Positions 1 to 9,259 of a stretch of 64,000 nt of DNA are shown here, piece by piece (the stretch's first letter is position 1; every line of letters begins with the position of its first letter). The notes below the pieces were generated by a model. The model was not told the DNA's origin and made no database searches. It saw only the letters and a list, made by a program, of their open reading frames with translations. A program made the translations under genes and the position numbers. The stretch covers positions 62,001-126,000 of the forward strand of contig JAQYUZ010000009.1 in assembly GCA_033819885.1 (NCBI GenBank), in the 5' to 3' direction. This stretch comes from Microbotryomycetes sp. JL201 (Eukaryota; Basidiomycota; Microbotryomycetes).

Positions 1-1190
1 GCTTCCTGGCGCGAGATTTGCGCGCAGACAGCGTGTTCTGGAGACGCTTGCGCTCAACGGCCGCAGCCAAGTCGGCTGGGATGTCGTCTTGCAAAGCCGT
101 TTCGTCGGTGGCAGACACGACTGCAGCATCGGCAGGTTTGACAGACCGACTGCGCTTCGCGAGAGCACGTTCAACGGCAACAGTCTTGCGCTTGCGTGAT
201 GTGACCGATGGTAAAACATACTGCCGCGGCTGGATCGGAGCGTCAATTGGAACGAGTGACGCGTCCGAGCCACGGAACCCAGTGGGCGAGCTCTTCTTGG
301 CCTGCACCTGCGGCGAACCAGCTGTCGACTGTGAAGGAGCAGGCGCGGGCGATTCGACCGTCAAGAATGCGGGCGAGACGAAAGGTGTAGGCGGAACGGA
401 CGCCATCAGCGCGGAAAAGGCCTGACTGCTGATGGCGGGTGCTTGCACATGGGCGGCCGTAGGCGCGCGCTCTGCCGCGAAAACTTGCGGTGACGCAGCC
501 GAGGTGCCCGGGAAGAGCGACGAGAAAACGAGGTCGGGGACGGCGCCGTCGTTATCGTTAAACATCGGCGACGCGAGAAAATCAGACAGTGGCGAATCCT
601 CCAACCCGAGAGGCGACTCGAGCTTGCGGTCCATCACGACGGGATTCGTCATGTGAACCATAGCGGCAGTCACATCAAACGCTGGCTCGTCAACAGGCTT
701 GGATGATAAGACGAGGCCGAGACCGGCTGACGTCGAGTTGAGCGATAGATCGAATGGCAGAGCGTCAACAAAGTCTGAGGAAAATAACGGCAGTCAGTAC
801 CACGAACCACTGCACCTTCAGTTCAGACTGACTATGTGGACTTGCGGTGGCGCCAGACACCTGATGAAGCTGATTCGACACAGCAGGCTTTGCTAGCAAT
901 GGGGACGCCGGCAGAGAATCTGCGTGGCCGAACAAAGGGGTGAACGCCATCGTCGACGCAGGGGCGACTGACGATGGGACGAAGACGGCGGCGAGTGGAT
1001 CGAGGTCGGTAGCATTTGCTCGAGGGGCAAGACTATCGACGTGGTGTGACAAAGATACAGAAGCAGACGTGAACAACGACAACGGGGGTTGTTGCGCATC
1101 ATTCTTGGGACCGAGATGAGGAGAGTTGCCTGGAGCCAGTCCCCTTAGGGCGGCTCCAGCGTCTCCGTCGAAATAAAATCCTTCAAGCAT
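1..1190 (-). CDS. Gcn4/Cpc1-type bZIP transcription factor (5' part; 3' end outside window)
   Basis: Probable amino-acid-starvation transcription activator acting in the nucleus. Exon 1 is 833-1190 (ATG at 1190) and exon 2 runs from 774 past the window edge. The intron at 775-832 has donor GTCAGT, a CTGAC branch-like site and a CAG acceptor. About 377 residues are visible. The N-terminal part is Ser/Pro/Ala-rich. A segment reading EDSPLSDFLASP resembles the acidic/hydrophobic activation segments of Gcn4-like factors. A basic KRKTVAVERALAKRSR patch follows. The last visible residues, VERKRLQNTLSARKSRARK at about 2-58, match the Gcn4 basic region, including the N-x7-R signature. The leucine zipper would lie beyond base 1. 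The family is clear; direct orthology to Gcn4 rather than another bZIP is inferred from the basic region and overall layout. The leader contains upstream ATGs (separate entry). Confidence 0.85.
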
Positions 1191-1377
1191 GGTGTTGCTG
1201 TCCTTGGGGTGGTGTCGGTGGGGGTCATCGTGTTCTCGCGGAATCGCTGCATTGTAAATGTATTGATCGACGAGACTGCGGAGCGGGAGTGATCAACACG
1301 TGTCCGGATTGACAGGAGGCTTGTGATCCCGTGCACGTTGATCCTGACGCAGCATGCACGCACATACAAACCTACAT
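1145..1377 (-). promoter_or_regulatory. Upstream ATGs/uORFs in the leader of the bZIP gene
   Basis: Upstream of the bZIP start (ATG at 1190) the minus strand carries several ATGs. One at 1377 is followed directly by TAG (1372-1377). One at 1365 opens about 46 codons and ends near 1225. One at 1355 opens 20 codons and ends with TGA at 1293. One at 1252, with a second in-frame ATG at 1228, runs out of frame past the bZIP start to a TAA at 1145. Gcn4, Cpc1 and ATF4 mRNAs are controlled by uORFs, including ones overlapping the main start. Whether this stretch is transcribed and unspliced is unknown, so function is inferred. Confidence 0.45.
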
Positions 1378-1997
1378 TTGTGACGTTTGAATGGCGGCTA
1401 GTAAGCGGGCGAACGATATGGGTTTTAGTCGAGCCAATCAAAGTCGCGCGCGGGGAACGTGAAGTTGCAAGCTCCTACGCGAGGCGATGCAGTCGAAAGC
1501 GGAGGCGAGCGGACTGTAGTTCAATACAGCGGCGAGCTGTGAGAGAAACGTGTCTCTCTTACAGTCGACCTCTGAGAAAAGGGTGTGGAACGAAGACAAG
1601 CCGCGCTGAACGCGACCGCGTGCTTTCCCGCAACATGATCCGCCGGCCGTCCGGTCGGTCTGACTCGACAACGCTGCGCGCATACATGATCCTCTGTAAA
1701 TGGCTCAAACACGTCACTTATAAGGCAGTGTCAATGTTGTCTCGAGAGCAATCGCCTATTGTTCATGACAAGTGCATTTATTACATGTGCTAGACTCTAA
1801 TAGGGCGCTTCAGGCCTCGTCCGAATGTTCGCAGTGCCGCATCCACTGCGCACGGATTAGCGAGTGTACAGTGTAACTCATAGCAGATCTTGTTTCCGCG
1901 TCCGCAGAATTTCACACCGCGAAGAGCATCATTTTTTTCGCAAAGGAAAGAAGAAGCGCCTGCATAAGGTGCACCCAAAACATCTCGCTGGACAAGT
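1378..1997. other. Intergenic: bZIP promoter side and 3' flank of the acetyltransferase gene
   Basis: No convincing gene. An open frame of about 156 codons on the plus strand (1323-1793) overlaps the bZIP leader and has the Arg/Cys/Ser-rich composition of chance translation. The stretch most likely holds the upstream promoter of the bZIP gene and the 3' untranslated region of the acetyltransferase gene, both on the minus strand. Confidence 0.4.
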
Positions 1998-3139
1998 CTA
2001 CTGCTCCGCTGGCGGTGTCAGCTTCTTAAGCACACGCGCTGGGGTACCTCCGATGACACAGTCATCGGGATAATCTCCTCGACACTGGTCGAAGAACAAG
2101 TCAACCGAAGATGCCAAGGACAGCCAAGCGCCAAAGGACGAACCACTGCTCCAGCTGCAACAGTGCAGTTTCTTCCGATCTTGCAGGGACCGATCAAGAT
2201 TGCTCCTCCGCCAATCCAGCACTATAGCAGAAACAGGTTAGCGTGCTCCATTTTGCATGCTTGCGAGAGGCTCACATCGTCGCCAATCTGCATGGCGTAG
2301 CGCGAATGTTCAGTATCAATTGAGATGTCTGTACAAGAGGAAGAACTGGCTCACCGACACCGGATATGCCCGCTCCAGACCTGCTTTACGCTCTGCGACG
2401 TCGACACTATGCGTTGCAGCATAGATTTGAATGGCAGGAGCCATTAGAACGCGCTCTCCAATCGTGACCTCGGCGCAATCTGGTCCCATTGAGTCCTCAT
2501 GAGCTGACACGATCCGCCACACCGACATCTCTCGCAAATCTCACCCAAAATTGTGCAGCCAAAATTCATGTAGCATTCGCCCTTGAACTTGATGTTGTCA
2601 CCATAGTCGCAATAGAAAGGCGGCTCAATGGCCAGTTTCTTGGCATCGCTCAGCGGAATTCTAAACAGGTCGCTGAGGATCTGGAAGCGTGAGTCGGGAC
2701 CTGAGACCTTAGGGTCAAAATTCTGCGTGACAAAGTCTAGACTGTGATTGCACGGACCAAAGTAGTCCATCGGCTCCATGCCCTTCCTGTATTCGGCAGG
2801 GGGATGATGATTGTATGCCTGACAGTACCGGAGAGTCAGCATCTTGAGGGTGCAACAGGACATGCTTGAGCTGACGTGAAGGTATTTCCTAGCTCGCAAG
2901 CGCTCCTCGAGCAGTTTAGGGTCCTTTGCCGCGTCGTAGCTGAGGAGAGCACGTGACTTGTCAATTTAGCGGTCGGGCATGGGCAGGCAACACCGCTCTC
3001 ACGCTTCACCGGCGAGCATCTTCTTGCGTTCAATCAGGGCAGCCTCTGCAATCCGAGCATCTTCGTCCGCTGCCGTGGATGATGTGGGCACGTCCGGGCT
3101 GTGGCCATTGGCACTTGCGTTGGGTGCAGTCGACAACAT
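1998..3139 (-). CDS. Sugar O-acetyltransferase (NodL/LacA/Maa type, left-handed beta-helix)
   Basis: Acetyl-CoA-dependent transfer of an acetyl group to a sugar hydroxyl, probably cytosolic. Seven exons give a clean 266-residue frame: 3003-3139, 2876-2939, 2545-2818, 2355-2503, 2276-2287, 2144-2221, 1998-2084. The N-terminal maltose-acetyltransferase cap reads MLAGEAYDAAKDPKLLEERL. It is followed by IEPPFYCDYGDNI, the ATHSVD motif containing the family's catalytic His, then IGDD (the whole of a 12-nt exon), CWIGGGAILIGPCKIG and the C-terminal CVIGGTPARVLKKL. Order and spacing match the LbH_MAT family. The N-terminal 40 residues before the cap are a Ser/Ala-rich extension. ATG 3139 was chosen as the nearest in-frame start; another in-frame position lies at 3265. 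The acceptor at 2504 has a nearby AG alternative. Substrate is unknown. Confidence 0.9.
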
Positions 3140-3453
3140 ACTAGAGCTGATCGTCCTCAAGTAGCGAGCTAGAGGTGAGCGCGTGGCAGTGGAGTCACAC
3201 CTTCCTCGCGAGCTCCGTTCAAGTTCCGTCCGCGCATCAAACCCGGCCGTGATATGACGCCCCACCGCCGGCTTCGGTCACATTCCGGTCGGCTTGGACC
3301 CGTACACATCAGCCAAGTATTGACTTGCTGTCATGACGTCGTATGTTTGCAGCGCGACAATTCTGCGCGTCAGCCCGCAACGAGTTGGTACAAACTTGTT
3401 TTGAGCAACCTAAGCGCTGTACTGAGTAACTAGAACAAAAAACTATAATGCTT

Positions 3454-6131
3454 TCACGCCGTCGACACCGCGAACGACAAATCTTTGGGCTCGTCAGAAA
3501 CTGACGAGGAAGATGACTTGTCGAGGTTGCTCGCCGGCGAAAGATTCGAGTCCAACTTATTCGACTTCTTGTCAAGTGCCCCAGTCGCTTTCGTGAAGGC
3601 GCTCTGTGCAAGGGAAGATAGGGTATGTCGGCCTTCAATAATGGGCTTCAAACGCGTGACTGGTCAGCACCCGCCAGAAACACACGTAACGGCATGACCT
3701 ACAAGGACGACAACCGACGCGAAAGCGAAAATTGCCCACAACAACGATACAATCACCCAGCCGGTGAAAAACTGCGAGCGCCTCTGATGAGTTTGCCTTC
3801 GTCCTATAGGCGGATCGTCTGCGCCACACTCACAGTTTTCGAAAAGATATAGCCCGTTCCATATAGCGAGAACGGCCAGATAATGAAGAGTGCAAGGAAC
3901 AGGAACAGTGCGATGCCGCGAGCGATGTAAGCGGCCTTTCGGAGACGCTCCGGATCGTATCCGATCTTGTCGTCGGCTGCGACGTCTACCTGCTGGCCAT
4001 GCTCGTCGGTAATGCGAACGGCTCGCAGCGATGCCCAATCACTGCACACAGCCAGATTAGCTCGGCATTTTGCTTTCGGATGATGGTGAAAGCTCACTAG
4101 TGCACGGGAAACAGCAAAGTGATGACTCCAGTCACGACCGCACTTGAACCGATGCCAGTGATGCACCCATACAAGCAAGGGTCGAGAAGTCCGACGGAGT
4201 TGACTGTGACCTCCCCCGAGAATCGGTAAGCGAGGGTCAGCCATGAGATGACCGCGGCGATAAAGCCAGCCCAAATGCTGGCAGAGGCACCGAGAGCGCT
4301 TTGTCGAGAAGAGAAGAATGTGAGGACAAGTGGAGGGATAGCTGGGCCCGTAAAGATGCCAGTCATGCTGAGAGAAGCCGTGAGTGACCTATCCTTCGTA
4401 CCAGAGCTTTGAATGCGTCTCACTTGTAAATGAAGCCCAGGTCAATGCCGACACCAAACAAGAGGGACGCAAAGCCAGCCATCCACACGCTGAAACCCAC
4501 AACAGACCAGTGTCCAGCCTTCAGCAAATCGCGGTCGTCCGCTTGTTTACGGAAGTATGTCTTGTAGATGTCGAAGGAAATGACTGTCGAGACGCCGATC
4601 AAAACTGCCGACAACGCCGAAGTACACGACATAAACATCGAAACGAGCACCGCACCAGCACCGCCTTTGCCCAGCAACGCTTCGGCGGCAAAGGGCAACA
4701 CGAGGCCAGCCGAAACTTCGTCTGCTGTCATGCGACGGGGAAAGGTCGGAAAGGATGGTGTGTTCTCGAGAGCGACGGCGACGAGACCGGCGGTCGTTGC
4801 AAGTGTGAACGGCATGCTAAACCATGACAACCCGCCCAAGACGTATCCGGGCACCGTGGAAGCAGGATCGGATGCGATACCCTTTTGGTGAAAGCTGTTG
4901 TCGAGCCAAACCTGCAATTCTTTGTCAATGCGTTGTCCGACCCGGATTCCGGACGAAGTTTAGCCACTCACCACGCCCGTGTCTGCAACCCATCTTTGTC
5001 AGTACTCATGCAATTGCATCTGGTCAAAGGCAACTCACATTCGAGTAACGACAGAATGGCGAATTTCAAAGCGCCCAAAGCTTGGATAGTTAAATAGCTG
5101 TTGTGCTTTGTTGGCGCGTCACCGTTCCGCGCTTGGGCGCTCACGAGCAATTCCCACATCTTGCCAGGACTTCCGATTCGGTCGGAGCTCGCGTAAGCAG
5201 CGAACCAGAAGACAAAAATGATGATCAAGATGATGGCAGTGTGGACATAGTCGGTCAAGATTGTCGCGCTGCAATCTCCCAAGGTCAGCTCTGCCCTCAC
5301 GATGCTGCATCGCGCTCGAGCTCACCGCAAACCGCCTCGCAAAGTGTAGGCAGCAACTGACAAGGGAAGAAGCCACGTTGCCGCATAAACCGACATTCCG
5401 GTCAGCGAATTGATTGCGGCGGCACCACCAAGCAGGATCGAGGACACAACGAGCTTTCAAAAAGGTCAGCACAAGTTGCGGTCCAAGTCTAAAACCGAGC
5501 TCACGGTGTTAGAAGCGAGCGAGAAAAACATGAACGACAAATGTGTAAATGTGCCGTACCGCACCCTGATGATTTCTAAAAAGGTGTGGGCGTTGGGCGC
5601 CTTTCTTTTAGACTGAATGGCGAGATTGGAAAACACCATGATCTGACTGAAGAAGGCTATATCAATAACTTTGAATCGGCAGAATCAGTGTCCGCGAACT
5701 CACGTCGAGTTACATACGGCGTAATAGAAAGCGCCGGCAACGCCATAAGTATACGCAACGGTGCAACTATGATAATGGTGGGGGTTAACGACATCGCATG
5801 AAAACTCATCGCGGGGACACACCTTGACAATAGTGTAGTGCTCCATGTCCATGATGAGATCACTCCGGCTGCAGTAAGTCCAGTGCCCAGACTGCGTTTG
5901 GCCACGGTGAACTCCTCGTTGTTCTCCTTGTTGCCTCGCCTGAACAAAAGTTGAGTAACAGCCACCATACCAATTGCAAATAGAGCGCCGAGGCCGATGA
6001 CAACTCCGTACCTGCACGCCGCAACCATGTTCAATGCCCTTTCGAAGTATGAAATCTTCTCTGAGGCGGAGGCGTATCGACACGACTTACCCTGCGCCTT
6101 GTGGCAGCGGGTATCTGACAGCTCCACTCAT
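3454..6131 (-). CDS. DUR3: Dur3-type urea/polyamine active transporter (sodium:solute symporter family)
   Basis: Plasma-membrane proton- or sodium-coupled urea uptake carrier. Exon 1 (6091-6131) encodes [14 protein letters not shown] and joins in phase to [20 protein letters not shown], matching the N-terminal PLPQGxGYGVVxG of Dur3. Further family landmarks are [19 protein letters not shown] followed by SSWTW near 5850-5930, the [18 protein letters not shown] segment near 4780-4840, [21 protein letters not shown] near 4570-4640, and a cytosolic tail with [15 protein letters not shown] ending in a TGA at 3454. At least ten hydrophobic segments are spread over many exons. Not all splice sites were resolved. 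In other fungi Dur3 is nitrogen-repressed and serves urea uptake; no urease or urea amidolyase gene lies beside it here. Confidence 0.9.
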
Positions 6132-7162
6132 GCTGCCGAGCAGTCCGGTACAGACGAAACAGAAGCAGACCTCGTCACTCGCGGTTTTTCAAGAACCAAA
6201 GCGCTCATGTGCTTTTGCTCGCAGATTGTGTGCTCTCAGACAAGGTCAAGCAATCATAAATCATATTCTCTCCCAACCCTTTTCTGGCTGCACGATCGAC
6301 GAGTGGGCACCTCAGCTGCTTCTGTTTCGGGCCCAGGCTGTGTGTTGTGCAGCTTTGTGCCATGCAAGTTGAGATCGAAGTCACAGTAGTTGCGGTGACG
6401 TGATCGTCGTGGCCAGCTGCGCTCTTGCGGTCACCCGGAAAGTCAGTGCGTTAGGCCAGGTGGCGCAAGATGACGAGCGCCCGGGCAGCGATGTCGTGCT
6501 GGACCGCGCATTCTATGCATATGCAGTTGTCAACAGTTTGGGACAGATATGCACGTGAAAAGAATTTATCAGGAAAAACCATCGGATGTAGGAAGACCGT
6601 AAGTGTATCACTTTGCAACGGAAAGGGTAGCTTGGCGTCTTAGAATTTCCCTTTGCTCAAACGCGTGATCAGGAAAAATTGCACGTATGGATCAGGGTTT
6701 TCTTCTCGTCAAGAGACTATTGTACAGCGCATTGAAAATTCCCTTTTGGCGGTGGCGTGCTCCGAGCTGTCCTGGCAAACGCAGGAAGACACTTAAGCGT
6801 GGCGCGGAATGACCCATAACCTTTGAAAGATAATTTCATTAATCTTTGCCTGAAGCTGCGGTTCATGAAGCTTAAGGAAGCTCGCCATCTGTGCGAACGC
6901 AGAACGACTTGCAACTAGTGCGAAAGTGATCGGGATTGATCGTATTCATCGCGCCACATTGACGACAGATTTTGGATGTTGGGCAATTGGTGGCGTGACT
7001 GCCGAAATTAGGGCATCGCAAGTGGCGCCAGCAAAGACACGCATCAGCGGCCTCGATGCCACAAAGATGGCGAAATTTGCGTCAAAAAAACTCGCGGGCA
7101 CTTGACTCTCTCTCTTACAGCCTTTCCATCCAAGCGATCCCAAACTGCAGACTCCGCCGGAC
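6132..7162. promoter_or_regulatory. Divergent intergenic region between the urea transporter (-) and the peroxidase (+)
   Basis: About 1 kb without a supportable gene, lying between two divergent starts, so it should hold both promoters. It contains a few GATA-type cores (for example AGATAA near 6828) that could suit a nitrogen-regulated transporter, and two copies of TCAGGAAAAA near 6569 and 6670. None of these is strong enough to name an operator. Small open frames here are short and unlike proteins. Confidence 0.4.
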
Positions 7163-8607
7163 ATGCTTATTCCAACAATTGTCTCTGCTGTCCTTTCTTT
7201 GACAATGTTGCTTCCAACACCTTCGAGCGCTTTTCCACACCTCGCTGTCGAGCGCCACGGTATCAAAGACATTTCAGCCTTCGAAAACACGGTCAACGAC
7301 ATCATCAAACGGGCCAACATTCCAAAACTTCATCAGGAAGCACGTGAACGTCAGCTCGGGCGACGCCAAGTTTCTTGGAGTCCCAGTCAGCGCATCGACA
7401 TCTCAGGCGAGCATCAGTTCCTGCCTCCGACTCCTGATCAAACCCGTGGACCTTGCCCCGGCTTGAATGTTTTGGCCAACCATGGATGTATGCTTTCAGA
7501 TCTGCTTAGTAGCTGCGATCAACTGACATTATGTTAATGACAGATTTCGACCGTTCGGGCGTGACCAACCTGGTAGAGTCTGTCAATGCTCTGACGAGCG
7601 TTTTCAACATGGGGCCAGACACTGCTGTTGCCTTGGTCGCCTACTCGATTGCACTTATTGGCGACCCTGTGGCGTTGACGTGGAGCATTGGCCGCGGCTT
7701 GTCCCAGTCGACGCTATTGCCTGGCCTATTGTCGCGACCAGGCGGCATTGACAGCTCGCACAACAACTACGAGTCAGATGCTTCCATCACTCGAGGTGAC
7801 TCTTACCTCACTAACGGTGACGTCTGGAGCGTCCAACTTGGTAACTACAGGGTCTTGTCAAGATGAGCAAGCTCTCTATCGGTCATCTTCTTATTCGCTT
7901 TTGCTTTGCCAGACACGTTCAAACACTTGTACGCTCTTCAGCCAAACGCATCCACCGCCGATTACACGTTCGACGTCATTGTCGAGCAGCGTCGCCACAC
8001 CATCGACAAATCAATCAACACGAATCCGAATTTCTTTTTTGCGCCGTTTGCTGGTCTCGTCGTCTCGACAGCAGCTCACAATTTCGTGGCCAACTTTTTC
8101 GCCAATCACAGCGCTGAGCGTCCCGAAGGGTACCTGGACCAGGCGACGCTCAAGTCGTTCTTCTCAATTCAAGGCGACACGTTGGAGACGCTCAGGTACG
8201 TTCCTGGCCACGAGAAGTTTCCCGACAATTGGTACAAGCCCGCGGTTCCGTATACGCTCGTCGACGTAGTCTCTGGAGTGCTCAAGGTCATCGAAAAGGT
8301 ACCCCAGGCAGGAAAAGTGGGTGGCAACACGGGCAAAGTCAATTCTTTCACCGGTGTCGATATCGCCAACTTGACTGGAGGCGTTCTCAACGCACAATCG
8401 CTGCTGGAAGGAAACAATCTGCTGTGTTTCGGGCTCGCTGCGGCCAGGGCTGGCCTACCAAGCGTGCTAGGTGGGCCTGTCAGCCTGCTCGGCAACGTGC
8501 TCAACTTTTTGGACAGCAAGCTCGGCTCGATCTTGCCCGGCTTGGCTTGCCCTCGTCTCGACAAGTGGAACCTGAGCCTGTTTAACCAATTTCCGGGCTC
8601 GAAGTAG
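7163..8607 (+). CDS. Secreted heme-thiolate peroxidase (chloroperoxidase/unspecific peroxygenase family)
   Basis: Extracellular hydrogen-peroxide-using heme enzyme that may oxidise or halogenate organic substrates. Exons 7163-7487, 7544-7840 and 7913-8607 give 438 residues in frame. A signal peptide starts MLIPTIVSAVLSLTMLLP. The heme-binding motif reads GPCPGLNVLANHGY, with the Cys of PCP as the expected proximal heme ligand. ESDASITRGD corresponds to the family's E-H/S-D-x-S-x-x-R-x-D motif with the catalytic Glu. The C-terminal third has a hydrophobic, Gly/Leu-rich tail. Size and motif spacing fit Peroxidase_2. The start is the first ATG before the signal sequence. Substrate cannot be told from sequence. 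Confidence 0.9.
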
Positions 8608-8766
8608 AGTTTCGTTGATGATTCGCTTGCACGGCGATGGTCCGAACTCTTGCACCTGGATCGAAATTGAAATCAAAGTCTTTGTTCGTGTTCGGTAATT
8701 ACTGCAGCTTGTTCATAGCCCGGCGGAGACTCGGCCTTTCGAAGTCTTGTCTTGTCCAAGCCCGCA

Positions 8767-9114
8767 ATGTCGTCCGATCCACCGTCTTTTGACTACAAGC
8801 ACAACACGTACATATCCCTGTCAACCAAGTCTCCACCTTCGTCCATCAGCGTGCCATCGGAGGTTTGTGCGTCATCGACATCTGACACGGCCAATGCGTC
8901 CTCGGGCGCGTCATTACCGTCTCCCAAGTCGCTCGAGCATGTGTGCAGCCTGGAGCCACTTGAGAGCGAGCACATGTACGTGCTCAGAGGCGTGCCGTCA
9001 GACGCAGGACTTGCCGCCGAAGCAATGGCAATCAAGCACTGGCTCGACGGGCAGGGACACTACAGCAACATTCAGCTGATGCAAGTCAAGCAGAGGGCGA
9101 AGCGGATACTCTAG
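8767..9114 (+). CDS. Small protein of unknown function
   Basis: An open frame of 115 codons starting MSSDPPSFDYKHNTYISL. The first half is rich in Ser, Pro and Thr. The second half is more ordinary in composition, with SEHMYVLRGVPSDAG followed by AIKHWLDGQGHYSNIQLMQV and a basic end. I recognise no domain. It sits between the peroxidase and the MFS transporter, all on the plus strand. Supporting it is the protein-like second half; against it are its short length and lack of a known relative. Confidence 0.4.
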   Translation: MSSDPPSFDYKHNTYISLSTKSPPSSISVPSEVCASSTSDTANASSGASLPSPKSLEHVCSLEPLESEHMYVLRGVPSDAGLAAEAMAIKHWLDGQGHYSNIQLMQVKQRAKRIL

Positions 9115-9150
9115 TCTGAGCTTGTAGAGTCGAGTGACAAGGGGCAAAGT

Positions 9151-9156
9151 CACGTG
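9151..9156. promoter_or_regulatory. CACGTG E-box upstream of the MFS transporter
   Basis: The palindrome CACGTG in the context AAAGTCACGTGCC lies about 105 bp before the transporter ATG. It is a bHLH (Cbf1/USF-like) consensus. Function here is inferred from position only. Confidence 0.3.
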
Positions 9157-9259
9157 CCGCGAACGTCAATGAGATTGGCAGAGGGCAGGAAGCGGCCATA
9201 GATATGCTTTGTGTGTTGTATATTGATGCGTGTTGTTTTTTGCGGCAACGGATTGAGGC

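Noticed and set aside
1323-1793. Plus-strand open frame of 156 codons
   Set aside because: It lies over the bZIP leader and promoter on the opposite strand, is Arg/Ser/Cys-rich and resembles no protein.
6717-7320. Two minus-strand open frames upstream of and overlapping the peroxidase start
   Set aside because: One is antisense to the signal-peptide exon. The other is short, basic and without features. The region reads as a promoter.
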